Shown: piece after piece, positions 25,477 through 35,243 of the stretch
How positions within the stretch are numbered: position 1 is the first letter of the stretch
How the letters are laid out: each line of letters starts with the position of its first letter
Assembly (NCBI RefSeq): GCF_010731875.1
Contig: NZ_AP022595.1
Coordinates: 3,968,001 to 4,032,000 of the forward strand
Reading direction: 5' to 3'
Source of the DNA: Mycolicibacterium sarraceniae
GTDB taxonomy: Bacteria > Actinomycetota > Actinomycetes > Mycobacteriales > Mycobacteriaceae
Length of the DNA: 64,000 bases
Position numbers and translations under genes: made by a program
Notes under the pieces: model-generated
Seen by the model: the letters and a program-made list of their open reading frames with translations, nothing else
Told to the model about the DNA's origin: nothing
The model's database searches: none

Positions 25477-26301
25477 ATGGCAAAAAAGAGTTCCGACCAG
25501 GACCTTGCCTACGCGATTCTCGCGGTTATCGCATTCTTCGCGGTCGCTTGGCCCTACTTGCTGGGCACCTGGATGGCTGTGCGAGCTGGCGCGGAGAATC
25601 CGTCAACCGAGCGAAGCGTGACGGGCTGGGTTTTCGAGGCGATCTGGCTGATCATCCTGGCGTCCATCGTCATAGTGCCAAGGGTCCAATCGGCGCGCGA
25701 GAAGGCGGAAAAAGCGCGCGAGGAGGAGGAAGTTCGGCGCCTTGCGGCTCTCAAGGAGCAGCGAAAGGTGGACTTCGGACTGGCGGGTGCGCAACGATAT
25801 GAGGAGGCCGCAGTGTCGGTGGCAAGAATCGCCAAATCCGAGGCTGCGCGCACCGGCTGGCTGGGCGACGATCCCGCCGCCTACGACTTCCGCGCAGACC
25901 TGAAGGCGATCGCCGACAACCTGCGCAAGGCGGATAAGATCCGATCAGTGACCGCGGACGCCTCTTCGATCCGCATATTGACCGAGTCGGACAAGCAAAT
26001 GCTTCGCGACGCCAACGCCGCAGTGGCCAAACTGGAGGGCTCCGTCGAACGCAGCATCCTGCTTATCTTCGAGTGCGCCAAAGAAGCCGACAGCATTGAC
26101 CTTGCACTAAGCGAGGGTCGCGAGAACGTGAAGATGGCGGCACGACGCGACGACCTGCGCAATCGCCTTGGGTCAATTCTCTACGGTGCCGAGGGAGTGC
26201 CGACAGAGGCCACCTCTGAGGCCGCTGACGTGGTGACCTCACGGGTCGCAGCCTTTCACGACCTCAAGGCGGCCCTCATAGACCAGCGGCACGCGTCGTA
26301 G
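25477..26301 (+). CDS. membrane-anchored coiled-coil protein of unknown function
   Basis: A 274-residue protein starting at 25,477. Two hydrophobic segments lie at about residues 10-33 and 50-68. A charged helix rich in Ala/Glu/Lys follows (REKAEKAREEEEVRRLAALK), and the rest is helical and cytoplasmic in appearance. No catalytic motif is visible and I do not recognise the family. An IS3-family element begins 46 bases after the stop. The upstream stretch to 25,260 holds no gene I can support. Confidence 0.6.
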   Translation: MAKKSSDQDLAYAILAVIAFFAVAWPYLLGTWMAVRAGAENPSTERSVTGWVFEAIWLIILASIVIVPRVQSAREKAEKAREEEEVRRLAALKEQRKVDFGLAGAQRYEEAAVSVARIAKSEAARTGWLGDDPAAYDFRADLKAIADNLRKADKIRSVTADASSIRILTESDKQMLRDANAAVAKLEGSVERSILLIFECAKEADSIDLALSEGRENVKMAARRDDLRNRLGSILYGAEGVPTEATSEAADVVTSRVAAFHDLKAALIDQRHAS

Positions 26302-26377
26302 CGACCCGGATCATAGCCGAGGACCAAACTCGAACAAGTCAATCAAATGTGGTTCCCCCGAAATCGTGGAGGGTTTC

Positions 26378-27333
26378 CTATGCCGCTTCCGGCTTGGTCT
26401 TGGATTCCCTGATCTCATAGTTGACGGGCGATAGCCCGTCGGCGGCACTGTGCCGGCGTTGGTGATTGTAGAAGGTATAGCACCAGTCGATAACTACCGC
26501 CTGCGCATGAAAGGTATCACGGAACTGATTGCGGGACAACACTTCCCATTCCAGCGAGGAGAAGAACGCCTCCGCGGCGGCATTATCGAAACACGATCCG
26601 ACCCGACCCATCGACTGGCGAATCCCCACGGTGCGGCACAGCGTGGTGAACGCCTTCGCCGTGTAGGTGCTGCCGCGGTCAGTGTGGAAAATGACCCGCT
26701 CGGACTCCTCGTCCCGCCAGATCGCTTGGCGGCCGCCGCGGGCGGCCACGGCCATCGTGATCGCCGCACAGGCCAACTCGGCATCCGGATGCAGGCCCAT
26801 CGCCGCGCCTAGCAACCGGCGGCTGTAGAGATCGATCACGGTAGCCAGATACAACTTCTGCCCGCACTCGGTGGGAATCTCAGTCATGTCACCGACCCAC
26901 TTCAGGTTCGGCGCAGCCGCAGTGAAGTCCCGTTTAACCAGGTCAGGGAACTTCGGTGCCGTCTTGTCCTGCTTAGTCAACCCATTGCGGCGCTTGATAC
27001 GGCGCGCCACCAACCCTGACGGCGCATCGAATCGGCCACCGTCTTCTCCGACACTTCCCAGCCCAGATCGCGCAGGTCAGCGATCAGCCGCGGCGACCCA
27101 TGCAACCCTCTGGCCGCCGTGAACGCCGACGCGACCGCGGCATCGAGCTGCGCGCGACGCCGATCGGTGTCAGTGTGCAACCCATCGGCATTGCCCGCGC
27201 GAGCGATCCACTTGTAGAACCACGACACGCTCACACCCAACAACACACACGTAAATGCATGTGGCACTAGGTATTTGGTCCTCTGGTCGGCAATGAAACG
27301 TGCCACGCTCACTTCGTCGCCTCCTTCACCCAC
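26378..27333 (-). pseudogene. IS3-family OrfB transposase, frameshifted
   Basis: The N-terminal part (VARFIADQRTKYLVPHAFTC to SEKTVADSMRRQG) and the catalytic part (VARRIKRRNGLTKQDKTAPK onward) are in different frames, with the shift near 27,015. Catalytic residues of the second part are present: D in WVGDMTEI, D in FHTDRGSTY and E in NAAAEAFFSSLEWEV. One indel would have to be reversed for activity. Confidence 0.82.
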
Positions 27334-27599
27334 AGGACCACCGATCGCTTGAGGACATCACGCTCCATCCGCAACTCGGCGTTCTCGCTGCGCAGACGCT
27401 TGAGCTCGGCCAGGTCATCGCGGGTCAACTCCCCACGACCCTCCCGTGCCTCACGGTCCTGAGTGACCCAATTACCCAGAGTGCCCTCGTGAACCCCCAG
27501 ATCCCGAGCCACCTGCGCGATCGACTTACCCGTCTCACGCACGATCCGAACAGCCCCCTCACGGAACTCCCGGTCGTACTTCTTCCGTTTCTCTGACAT
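27309..27599 (-). CDS. IS3-family OrfA
   Basis: A 96-residue DNA-binding protein: KRKKYDREFREGAVRIVRET opens the helix-turn-helix (QVARDLGVHEGTLGNWV) and a leucine-rich helix (LAELKRLRSENAELRMERDV) ends it. It overlaps the start of orfB by 25 bases, as expected for programmed frameshifting in this family. Confidence 0.85.
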   Translation of the reverse strand: MSEKRKKYDREFREGAVRIVRETGKSIAQVARDLGVHEGTLGNWVTQDREAREGRGELTRDDLAELKRLRSENAELRMERDVLKRSVVLWVKEATK

Positions 27600-27800
27600 C
27601 GCTACTCCTTATAGCTGATGCCTCCACGGTCCCGGGGGAAGGCCAAAATCTGAGACGGACCACTAGGTCGCGAATGTCGCGCAACGCCCGCTGCTTCTGC
27701 GCCACCGGCTCACAACTGCAATCCCACCTTAGGTGGTCAAACCTTCAAGAGAACCCGGTAGTAGGACCTGATCCAGCTAGGTCGGCAGAGTGCAGGACGA

Positions 27801-28445
27801 TTAGATGGTGAGGTAGCCGAGTCGCTGGGCGGCGGCGGTGATGCGGGTCGTTAACCCGGGGTGGGTCAAAGGGAGCGACAGTGTTGGGCGGGCTGGCATC
27901 GCGGTGGCCGCGGGGGTGAAGAGGACAATGCAGGGTTGGCCGGCGAAGCGGCTGTTGTAGCGCAGGCCGTCGAGGTCGGGGAAGGCCTCGGTGATGCGTC
28001 GGGCCCAGCGTTGGGTGATGGAGTGCGGCCCGGTGGACAGCGCGAAGGTGCCGCCAGCGCGGGTGGGCCAGGAGCCGGCGCTGTCGGCGGCGAGATCGAG
28101 CAGCGCAAGGTCGCGGGTGAACCGCACCGCAGTGAGGTAGGGATCACCGCGGAACCGGTCGATGGTGCGGACAGCTTGGAAGGCTTCGGCCAGCGCAGAC
28201 AGCGGCTCGGAAGCGGCGAACCAGACACCGATCCCGTCGTGGTGGCGAGCTGGTGGCGGGTGGGGGTCGAACCGCAGGTGCGGTCCGTGCTCGCGGAAGG
28301 CTTTCCAACCCAGCACGTGAGCGCCAGTGGTGCGGTGTACTCGCCACCAAGTCTCGTCGGCCGGGACCAATCGGCATTCCCCGTCGCGGATGCCGATGGC
28401 GCGCAAGTCGGCGGTTGGAGGCGGGTTAGGCAGGCGCGCGGTCAC
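27801..28445 (-). CDS. RES-domain toxin
   Basis: A 214-residue protein starting at a GTG that overlaps the antitoxin stop as GTGA. The RES landmarks are WWRVHRTTGAHVLGWKAF (arginine), HLRFDPHPPP (arginine), GIGVWFAASEPLSALAEAF (glutamate, the usual E of the RES site) and, near the end, GLRYNSRFAGQPCIVLF (serine). RES toxins such as MbcT and ParT attack NAD+ or ADP-ribosylate proteins. All key positions appear present, so the toxin is probably active and held by the upstream antitoxin. The length and order match the Xre-RES type II family. Confidence 0.85.
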   Translation of the reverse strand: MTARLPNPPPTADLRAIGIRDGECRLVPADETWWRVHRTTGAHVLGWKAFREHGPHLRFDPHPPPARHHDGIGVWFAASEPLSALAEAFQAVRTIDRFRGDPYLTAVRFTRDLALLDLAADSAGSWPTRAGGTFALSTGPHSITQRWARRITEAFPDLDGLRYNSRFAGQPCIVLFTPAATAMPARPTLSLPLTHPGLTTRITAAAQRLGYLTI

Positions 28446-29026
28446 GTTGCGTACCAGTCGACGGCGCCAGCCGCAGCGACAGCCTGGTCGACATCGCCGC
28501 CGGCGCGCAGCCACTCGATCGGGGTCATGGGGCGGTCATGGAACAGGTTCGACTGCGGCGTGCGCAAGAAGCCGGCCACTGCCACGGGATGCAGGTTATC
28601 GGGGAGAGCTTTGAGGACCTGGTCGATACCCCGGACCTGGCGGGTGGGGCCGCCGTTGTCATCGGTTTCGAACTGCAGAATGGGGAACAGCCAGGTCTGC
28701 CCGTCTGCAATGGCCCACAGCTCGCCGGCGAGGCGCTTTTGACGTACGCGGGAAGCGCTGATGCCCAGTCCGCTGGCGACCTCGTCGGCGGTGAACGCGG
28801 TGACCGCGAGATGGGCCGTGTGTCCGGCGATCTCGGTGCCTGCAGCGATGAAGGCGTCACGGTCCTCGGGGAAGTCGGCTTCGTCGAGCAGGCGGGCTTC
28901 AGCTTCAGTCAGGGATGCCGCCCACGGGCGCGAAGCCGGCAGGTGTTTCAGGGCAGCGACGAAGTCATCGGGACTGATCTCGAAGCGTTCACGCAGCAGT
29001 TGTTCAAGCTGGAGCGAGACGGACAT
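28442..29026 (-). CDS. Xre/MbcA/ParS-like (DUF2384-type) antitoxin
   Basis: A 194-residue protein starting at the ATG at 29,026, which follows GAGGAGG. A helix-turn-helix lies at about residues 80-105 (FTADEVASGLGISASRVRQK), then LWAIADGQTWLFPILQFE, and the C-terminal toxin-binding region has the end typical of the family (MTPIEWLRAGGDVDQAVAAA). It precedes and overlaps the RES toxin gene. The antitoxin should neutralise the toxin and repress their common promoter. Confidence 0.82.
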   Translation of the reverse strand: MSVSLQLEQLLRERFEISPDDFVAALKHLPASRPWAASLTEAEARLLDEADFPEDRDAFIAAGTEIAGHTAHLAVTAFTADEVASGLGISASRVRQKRLAGELWAIADGQTWLFPILQFETDDNGGPTRQVRGIDQVLKALPDNLHPVAVAGFLRTPQSNLFHDRPMTPIEWLRAGGDVDQAVAAAGAVDWYAT

Positions 29027-29072
29027 GAGGCCTCCTCTAACGATAGTTAACACCAGGCTATATCCGTTAGTT
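29027..29072 (-). promoter_or_regulatory. promoter/operator of the RES toxin-antitoxin pair
   Basis: Just upstream of the antitoxin lies TAACGATAGTTA (29,038-29,049), a TAAC/GTTA palindrome with a 4-bp centre, and a related half-site CGTTAG about 20 bases further. Position and symmetry suit autorepression by the helix-turn-helix antitoxin; binding is inferred. Confidence 0.45.
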
Positions 29073-29076
29073 TGAT

Positions 29077-29379
29077 GTGTCGAGCTTCATCAGAACCATC
29101 GACACCAACCATGACGGCGACGTCTGCATCCTCGATGACGGTCAACATGGGGCCCATGCGGTGCCGACGTGGGTGGCGAATTCGGCGTTGACGGTGGGGT
29201 TGGGTGCGGCGCTCATTAACGGTTCGGGTCTGGCCCACGCCGAACCCGCCGCCACCTCGGGTTCCTCCTCGTCGGCGAGTAGCTCCAGCACCGACAATGG
29301 CACTTCCAAAACCGCCGCCGACCGCCCCGGCAACCCGGGCGATAAGCATGAAACATGTTGCGCAGCGGCGTACTGGTAA
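29077..29379 (+). pseudogene. N-terminal remnant of a secreted protein
   Basis: The frame reads a hydrophobic signal-like stretch (WVANSALTVGLGAALINGSG) with an AHAEP cleavage-like site, then a Ser/Thr-rich linker. This is how many large mycobacterial secreted proteins begin, but the frame ends at 100 residues without a domain. I take it as the start of a lost gene. Confidence 0.35.
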
Positions 29380-29622
29380 CCCTCAGTATTCGATTCCGTC
29401 GTATTCCTCGTACGCCGTCTCAATGTCGGTGGGGAGATGTCGACGGGCATTTGGGTGGCTGCGCTCTGTTTCGGCAGTGCCATCAGAGGCGCCGTTCATC
29501 ACCACTGCCCCGCGAGATAGTTTGCTGAAACAAGTGTTGGTGCGGCATGAGGGGCTGGAATCTCAGTGGGTCTGCGTTTTCATCTCGACAGGACTGAGGC
29601 GGGAGGCAATGATCTGGAGGTG

Positions 29623-30366
29623 GTGATCTACGACGTGATCGGGGCTACCTATGCTCAGACGCGACGTGCCGATCCGCGAATCGCGGCTGCGATTCGACTT
29701 GCTCTTGGCGACGTGACGAGCGTAGTGAACGTCGGGGCGGGGGCTGGTTCCTACGAACCCTCGAATACGGTTCTGGCCGTCGAGCCCAGTCAAGTCATGA
29801 TCAGTCAGCGTCAGCCGGAGGCCGCGCCAGCCGTGCGGGCGTTGGCAGAGGCGCTACCGCTGCGGGACAAATCCGTTGACGCCGCGTTGGCGGTGCTCAC
29901 CATCCATCATTGGACAGATGTGTCAGCGGGCATTTGGGAAATGCAGCGCGTAGCGCGCCGCCGCCTAGTCTTCTTCACGTGGCGTCCCGAGATGATTGCC
30001 CAGTTTTGGTTGCTGCGGGACTATCTGCCTGCTGCAGCCGCGGCCGATGCGGAGGTGGCAGTTCCGCTGGAAACTGTTGCCGCGGCGGTGCCGGGGTCTG
30101 AGATGCACGTTGTATCAGTGCCCGTTCCGCACGATTGCTCTGACGGGTTCGGGGCCGCCTATTGGCGCCGCCCGCATGCCTACCTCGATCCCGAGGTTCG
30201 GGCCGGGATATCGATGTTGGCCAGGACTGATTCAGCCTTGCTAGTGCCGGGTCTTAGTCGACTCAAGGACGATCTCGCTTCTCAACGATGGCAACAGACT
30301 TACGCAGAGCTGTTAGATCATGATGTCCTCGATGTCGGCTACTGCACGGTGGCCGTCGATCTCTAG
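29623..30366 (+). CDS. class I SAM-dependent methyltransferase
   Basis: A protein of 247 residues from the GTG at 29,623; an in-frame upstream start at 29,566 would add 19 unlike residues. SAM-binding motif I is VVNVGAGAGSYEP, the acidic end of strand 2 is VLAVEPSQVMISQR, and ALAEALPLRDKSVDAALAVL with IHHWTDVSAGIWEMQRV completes the methyltransferase core. The C-terminal half has no second recognised domain. The substrate is unknown. No neighbour on this strand suggests a pathway. Confidence 0.75.
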   Translation: MIYDVIGATYAQTRRADPRIAAAIRLALGDVTSVVNVGAGAGSYEPSNTVLAVEPSQVMISQRQPEAAPAVRALAEALPLRDKSVDAALAVLTIHHWTDVSAGIWEMQRVARRRLVFFTWRPEMIAQFWLLRDYLPAAAAADAEVAVPLETVAAAVPGSEMHVVSVPVPHDCSDGFGAAYWRRPHAYLDPEVRAGISMLARTDSALLVPGLSRLKDDLASQRWQQTYAELLDHDVLDVGYCTVAVDL

Positions 30367-31137
30367 GAGATTGCACGACCCGTCGGATATCTTCACTGAA
30401 ATATGTTGTGGCGCAATAAAATTACAGACCTCGACCGGTAATCCGCGACAATGGATTCTGTCGAATTCCTCCCTGTAAACAGTAGCGCGGGGCAGCACAA
30501 CATGTGTGGTTACGCACTCGCGCGATGAGCCTGGCGGCGGCACGCGAACCGGATCGGGAGGCGTGTAACCGAGGCCCCGGTCAGCGCCATCGGGACCGGC
30601 GGCGCTGAGTGGCCCGATTAAGGCACAGGATGGACTTCCACGAAGAACTTTGTGCCAGATGACATTCCGTTGATGATTGCGTCGAGACCTGCGGTGCGCC
30701 CGTTGCCTTCATTGTCCAACGTCCACTCACTCACCGCGGGCGCGTATAGGCCGAGTCGGGCTAGTTCGTTCGCCAGTGGCTCGCATGCGCGCAACGTGCA
30801 GCTCGCGATCTCAAACACAAAGGCTGAAGGCATTGACCTGCCAAACCACTGCGCCCCGCCGGACGTCCCACACGGTTGCTGGCGAAGCCGTGACAGGCCG
30901 CGGCACGGAATAGAAATAGATCCTGCTTATCTGGACCTCAGCTCGTTACAGACCTCCGATGGTTCCAAGTGTCAAGCGCGTACCGGGCACAGGTCAATGA
31001 GGTGGGCGCGAAACCGTTTATCGCCGAGAGTCTTTTCGTCGGGCAGTACGGCCGCTGAAGGGGTTTGCGACTGATAGTGGAGCCGCATCAGAGAAGGGTC
31101 TGGTTGGCTAAGGAGTCAGCGTCTTCGTTCGTCTCCT
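30367..31137. other. gene-poor stretch
   Basis: About 770 bases between the methyltransferase and the regulator gene. Apart from one small minus-strand frame (30,618-30,833) no coherent gene is seen. No repeat or RNA structure stands out. Confidence 0.4.
30618..30833 (-). CDS. small open frame of unknown function
   Basis: A 71-residue frame from an ATG at 30,833: MPSAFVFEIASCTLRACEPL, then ANELARLGLYAPAVSEWTLD and GMSSGTKFFVEVHPVP at the end. The composition looks protein-like, with alternating hydrophobic positions, but I do not recognise it and no clear ribosome-binding site precedes it. It could be a fragment. Confidence 0.3.
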   Translation of the reverse strand: MPSAFVFEIASCTLRACEPLANELARLGLYAPAVSEWTLDNEGNGRTAGLDAIINGMSSGTKFFVEVHPVP

Positions 31138-31929
31138 TTACGCACGTGTGTAGACGACGAGTTGGAACTCGGGTTGGTCCGATGGGCGCAGTTGGTGGTG
31201 TTCGTAGCGCACGGTGCCGAACTCGGGGTGGTGGAAAACCCGCTCGCGCGATTCGAAGCCGTGGATATCGTGGCGTTCCCACCCGGCGCGAAAATCGGCG
31301 CTGGCCTCGGACAGTCGCGCGACGAGGTCCAATATAGCGGGATCGCCCAGACGCGAACCGATTTCGGCGCGAAACTCCGCAAGGAAGCGTTGGCTTGTCA
31401 GCTGCCAGTCGCCGAGCAGGTTGCGCACGGCGGGGTCGGTGAAGACGACCCACAACAGGTTGCGCTCGGTGGCCGCGGTCGACGCGACGTTGGGGTAGAG
31501 GCGTTGGTAAGCCTCATTCCAGCCGGCGATACCCCACTCCGCGGTCAACGCATAGGCGGGGTTGTCGCCGATCGCGTCGAGGAAACGCTGAAGGTGCGGC
31601 GGCGGCGGCTCGACATCACCCGCGGATCGGGCGGGCAGCGGCGCGAAACCGGCCAGGCTGAGAACATAGCGGTGCTCGGGCACTCCAAGGCGCAGGGTGT
31701 GGCTGAGGGCGTCGAGCACTTGCCGCGAGGGGTTGATATCGCGGCCCTGTTCGAGCCACGTGTACCAGGTGACGCTCACCCCGGACAGGTAGGACACCTC
31801 CTCACGTCGCAACCCGACCGTCCGGCCCCGGCCCGCCGGAGGTAGACCGAAGTCGGCGCGGCCCAGCCGTTCGCGGCTCGAACGCAGGAAGGCACCGAGT
31901 TCGGCCCGGCGGTCATCATCGGTGGGCAC
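31138..31929 (-). CDS. Xre-family regulator with MmyB-like ligand-binding domain
   Basis: A 263-residue transcription factor. The helix-turn-helix at residues about 10-75 has the family form [20 protein letters not shown] and [20 protein letters not shown]. The rest ([20 protein letters not shown], then [13 protein letters not shown]) matches the MmyB-like ligand-binding domain that binds small hydrophobic ligands. It is divergent from ilvD, 77 bases away. It often controls a neighbouring enzyme; whether it regulates ilvD is not shown by the sequence. Confidence 0.85.
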   Translation of the reverse strand: MPTDDDRRAELGAFLRSSRERLGRADFGLPPAGRGRTVGLRREEVSYLSGVSVTWYTWLEQGRDINPSRQVLDALSHTLRLGVPEHRYVLSLAGFAPLPARSAGDVEPPPPHLQRFLDAIGDNPAYALTAEWGIAGWNEAYQRLYPNVASTAATERNLLWVVFTDPAVRNLLGDWQLTSQRFLAEFRAEIGSRLGDPAILDLVARLSEASADFRAGWERHDIHGFESRERVFHHPEFGTVRYEHHQLRPSDQPEFQLVVYTRA

Positions 31930-31938
31930 CGGCCAAGA

Positions 31939-31962
31939 CTAGTACTGCCACCGCTAGTAGTG
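31939..31962. promoter_or_regulatory. candidate operator between regulator and ilvD
   Basis: CTAGTA occurs at 31,939 and again at 31,954, a 15-base period in the short space between two divergent genes. Members of this regulator family bind such paired sites near their own start, so this is a plausible autoregulatory operator, not proven. Confidence 0.3.
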
Positions 31963-32006
31963 AGGGCGTCTTCCCAGCATGCGGCGGCAGGCCCCACAGT
32001 GGAGTG

Positions 32007-33854
32007 ATGATCCCGTTGCGTTCCCGCACCGTCACCCACGGCCGCAATATGGCCGGAGCCCGGGCACTGCTGCGCGCGGCAGGGGTGGCCCGCGAGGATT
32101 TCGGCAAGCCGATCGTGGCCGTGGCGAACAGCTTTACCGAGTTCGTCCCCGGACACACTCATCTGCAACCTGTCGGTCGGATCGTCTCCGCAGCGATCCA
32201 GGCAGCCGGCGGCATCCCGCGCGAATTCAACACCATCGCCGTCGACGACGGCATCGCGATGGGCCACTCCGGCATGCTGTATTCACTGCCCTCGCGCGAT
32301 CTCATCGCCGACTCGGTCGAGTACATGGTGCAAGCGCACTGCGCTGATGCGTTGGTGTGTATCTCCAACTGCGACAAGATCACTCCGGGCATGCTGATGG
32401 CGGCACTGCGACTCAACATCCCCGCAGTGTTCGTCTCCGGCGGCCCGATGGAGGGCGGCCGCGCCACGCTCGTCGATGGCCGGGTCCGCACCGGGCTGCA
32501 CCTGATCGATCCGATGGCCGGCGCCGCCGACCCGGCGATATCCGAGGAAGACCTTGCCCGTATCGAGGAGGCCGCTTGTCCGACATGTGGTTCCTGCTCG
32601 GGCATGTTCACGGCCAATTCGATGAACTGCCTGGTCGAAGCGCTGGGCCTGGCACTACCGGGCAACGGCTCGGTGCTGGCCACCCACACCGCCCGGCGAG
32701 CGCTGTACGAGAAAGCCGGCGCCGCCGTCATCGACCTCACCACCCGGTACTACGGCCGTGGCGATGAGTCGGCGCTGCCGCGGGCCATCGCGTCCCGGTC
32801 GGCATTCGAGAACGCGATGGCCACGGATGTCGCGATGGGCGGGTCCACCAACACCGTGCTGCATCTGATGGCCGCCGCACATGAGGCCGAGCTGGACTTC
32901 GCGATCGGCGAGATCGACAAAATCTCCCGTCGCGTCCCGTGTTTGTGCAAGGTTGCCCCCAATGGCGCATACCTAATGGAGGACGTGCACCGCGCCGGCG
33001 GAATCCCCGCCATCCTCGGTGAACTGCACCGCGCGGGATCGCTGGCCACCGATGTGCACGCCATTCACGCCGCCACACTCGACGATTGGCTCGCCGCCTG
33101 GGACGTTCGAGGAACCGACCCGACCAACGAGGCCCTGGAGTTGTTCCATGCTGCCCCCGGCGGGCGGCGTAGCGCCACAGCATTCTCCCAATCCGAACGG
33201 TGGGAGAGCCTGGATACCGACGCCACGAATGGATGCATTCGCGATGTGACACATGCCTATTCACCCGACGGCGGGCTGGCGATCCTCACCGGCAATCTCG
33301 CGCCCGACGGCGCCGTCATCAAGACCGCCGGCGTCGGCGAGAACATGCTGACCTTCGCGGGCCCAGCGATCGTCGTCGAGTCGCAAGAGGAGGCGGTCGC
33401 TGCCATCCTCGGTGGTCGAGTCACCGCTGGTGATGTGGTGCTCGTCCGCTACGAAGGTCCCCGGGGCGGGCCGGGTATGCAGGAGATGCTCTACCCGACA
33501 TCGTTCTTGAAGGGACGCGGCCTGGGCAAAACCTGTGCACTCATCACCGACGGCCGCTTCTCCGGCGGCACCTCCGGGCTGGCGATCGGGCACGTGTCAC
33601 CGGAGGCCGCTGCAGGCGGAACCATCGGGCTGGTTCGCGACGGTGACCGCATCGTCATCGATATACCCTCGCGCTCAATCATTCTCGATGTCACTGATGA
33701 GGCACTCGCCCAACGGCACAGCGAGTTGATGGACGCCGGCGGATACCGACCGCGCGAACGTGACCGGCCCGTCTCGACAGCACTGCGCGCCTACGCACTG
33801 CTGGCGACCTCCGCAGATCGCGGAGCGGTCCGTGATCTCGGCGCTTGCCGCTAA
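32007..33854 (+). CDS. ilvD: dihydroxy-acid dehydratase
   Basis: A 615-residue enzyme starting at the ATG at 32,007; a GTG one codon earlier is possible. It converts 2,3-dihydroxy-isovalerate or 2,3-dihydroxy-3-methylvalerate to the 2-oxo acids in valine, isoleucine and leucine synthesis. Iron-sulfur ligands are visible in [20 protein letters not shown] and [19 protein letters not shown], and FEDRFSGG-like [20 protein letters not shown] lies near the end. The length is normal for the long IlvD form and no break is seen. It stands alone rather than in an ilv operon. The Tn7-like cluster begins just 42 bases after its stop. Confidence 0.92.
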   Translation: MIPLRSRTVTHGRNMAGARALLRAAGVAREDFGKPIVAVANSFTEFVPGHTHLQPVGRIVSAAIQAAGGIPREFNTIAVDDGIAMGHSGMLYSLPSRDLIADSVEYMVQAHCADALVCISNCDKITPGMLMAALRLNIPAVFVSGGPMEGGRATLVDGRVRTGLHLIDPMAGAADPAISEEDLARIEEAACPTCGSCSGMFTANSMNCLVEALGLALPGNGSVLATHTARRALYEKAGAAVIDLTTRYYGRGDESALPRAIASRSAFENAMATDVAMGGSTNTVLHLMAAAHEAELDFAIGEIDKISRRVPCLCKVAPNGAYLMEDVHRAGGIPAILGELHRAGSLATDVHAIHAATLDDWLAAWDVRGTDPTNEALELFHAAPGGRRSATAFSQSERWESLDTDATNGCIRDVTHAYSPDGGLAILTGNLAPDGAVIKTAGVGENMLTFAGPAIVVESQEEAVAAILGGRVTAGDVVLVRYEGPRGGPGMQEMLYPTSFLKGRGLGKTCALITDGRFSGGTSGLAIGHVSPEAAAGGTIGLVRDGDRIVIDIPSRSIILDVTDEALAQRHSELMDAGGYRPRERDRPVSTALRAYALLATSADRGAVRDLGACR

Positions 33855-33895
33855 GCGGTCATCAGGATTTGGGGACAAAACTTGACTCGCTCTCC

Positions 33896-34485
33896 CTAGG
33901 CCGCTTCACTCAGCGGTACTGCGAACGCCTTCGCGCCGTCGAACCTCTGCTGGGTTTGAAGGCAGTGGTAGAGCTGGCCGAGGAGCTTGTTGAATAGGTG
34001 GCGGGTGGCGGCGGCGTGACGGTCGCCGTGATCGCGGCGCCGCCGGTAATACTGCCGCGCAGGTTCGCAATTGGACGCCGCTGAAAAGGCCCATATCCAG
34101 CCGACATTGGCCAGCCGGTTGTTCTTGATCTGGCGATGCGTCACCGATAGAGAGCGTCCAGAGGCTCGGGTAACAGGTGCAGATCCCGCGTAGGCCTTCA
34201 ACGCTCGGGCGTCGGCGAAGCGATCGCGGTCGTCACCGATCTCGGCGAGCACCCGGGCGCCGGTCGAGTCCGCCAACCCCGGAAAACTGGTCATGATCGC
34301 GTAATCGGGGTGCTGTTGGAACAACTCTGCCGAAGCCCGGCCGAGCTCGTCGACATTGGCGCACGCGGTGTCCAAGGCAGCGAGCAGCGCCAATGCCTCT
34401 GTGCCCATGGCATTCTCGACCAGAGCAGGTTGATGCAGTTGAGGCGTGCGTAGTCCGGACTTGATCCCGGCCCCGTGCTGCACGA
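33896..34485 (-). pseudogene. IS110-family transposase, C-terminal fragment
   Basis: Residues of the C-terminal Transposase_20 domain are clear: IMTSFPGLADSTGARVLAEI, GDDRDRFADARALKAYAGSA, then SGRSLSVTHRQIKNNRLANV. The N-terminal DEDD domain is missing; at about 34,485 the sequence turns into the cut 3' part of a tnsA gene on the same strand. It is therefore the 3' remnant of an IS110-like element that entered, or recombined with, Tn7-like element 1. Confidence 0.75.
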
Positions 34486-35045
34486 AGCCATTCGAGGTTG
34501 CGTAGCTTGGTCGGGTGCAATTCGTGCAGCACCTGATGCTTCCAGCCGACCGTGCGGCATACGTCCGCCGTCTTCGCGAACTGCTCGGCCGTCGCATCGG
34601 TCATGCGACCCGATGGTTTGACGTCATAGAGGACCTGGTCACCGTTACGGAGTGTGGCGAAGAAGTCAGGGAAGTGGGTCGAGCCGTCGGCGAAGCTGAT
34701 TTTCATGGGCTGCGAGGCGATCTGGCGAACCAGGCCGTCGAAGTCCAGCGACAGTAATGATTCGGCCTCCAGGCCTGATTCGCACCACACATGCGTGCGC
34801 TGCGAGGCGAAGTACTGCCGCGAGTGCCTATTCAGCCGGTTCTGAAACTGGACGCCGGCACGCCAGGGCAGAGCTCGGTGGAAATGCTCATGAAGCAGGG
34901 CAGGCGACACCGCAGCCGATCGTTCGTTCCCGTCGGCGGTGATCCACGAGACCGTGTCGATCCCAGTCTGCGCCGACGAATCTGCCGATGATTCCACGGA
35001 CGTGCAACTGGACATGAGCCCGACCATATTGCGGGGGTACGACAA
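34486..35045 (-). pseudogene. tnsA of Tn7-like element 1, 3'-truncated
   Basis: The first 187 codons encode a TnsA-type endonuclease: ESGLEAESLLSLDFDG carries the acidic catalytic residue, HFPDFFATLRNG the aspartate and VLYDVKPSGRM the lysine. After residue 187 the frame runs into IS110 DNA and 80 unrelated residues follow, so the C-terminal domain that contacts TnsC is lost. The start is 15 bases inside a Tn7-like left end (35,061-35,127), the normal place for tnsA. The sequence is clearly different from the second TnsA at 37,992. Confidence 0.75.
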
Positions 35046-35060
35046 GCTGACGGGCCCGAC

Positions 35061-35127
35061 AATCTCAACTATCTGTCACTGAGTCTCAGATAGGGTGTCA
35101 AAGTCTCAAATAGGTTGTCATCCGACA
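35061..35127 (-). repeat. left end of Tn7-like element 1 (three TnsB-type sites)
   Basis: Read from 35,127 leftward: TGTCGGAT, then three about 20-bp repeats GACAACCTATTTGAGACT (35,102-35,119), GACACCCTATCTGAGACT (35,082-35,099) and GACAGATAGTTGAGATT (35,061-35,077). The form TGT plus tandem GACA-nnn-TA-nnTGAGACT repeats is that of a Tn7 left end (GACAATAAAGTCTTAAACT). The orientation points into the truncated tnsA. Confidence 0.8.
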
Positions 35128-35238
35128 GCAGGCGAGAGTCACAAAAATGGAATATGCAGTACTTTAGTTGACATAATGTGGCTTATCGGCAAAATTTTCT
35201 ATCGAGGTCATCACTAGATGAATACTCGCGATTACCTG

Positions 35239-35243
35239 CTTTT
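35239..35243. repeat. target-site duplication CTTTT, left copy
   Basis: CTTTT directly precedes the left terminus (TGTCCGA) of Tn7-like element 2; the same five bases follow its right terminus at 53,364-53,368. Five bases is the duplication size made by Tn7-like transposons. Confidence 0.85.

Larger units (their letters stand above)
26348..27645 (-). mobile_element. IS3-family element
   Basis: Inverted ends TTCCCCCGAAATCGTGGAGG (26,353) and, on the other strand, TTCCCCCGGGACCGTGGAGG (from 27,640) bound the element. AAA flanks both proposed termini (26,345-26,347 and 27,646-27,648), a 3-bp duplication as usual for the family. Length 1,298 bp. It carries orfA and a frameshifted orfB on the minus strand. 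Confidence 0.88.

Noticed and set aside
35127..35132. Target duplication for Tn7-like element 1
   Set aside because: The right end of element 1 is lost, so the five bases next to its left end cannot be compared with anything.
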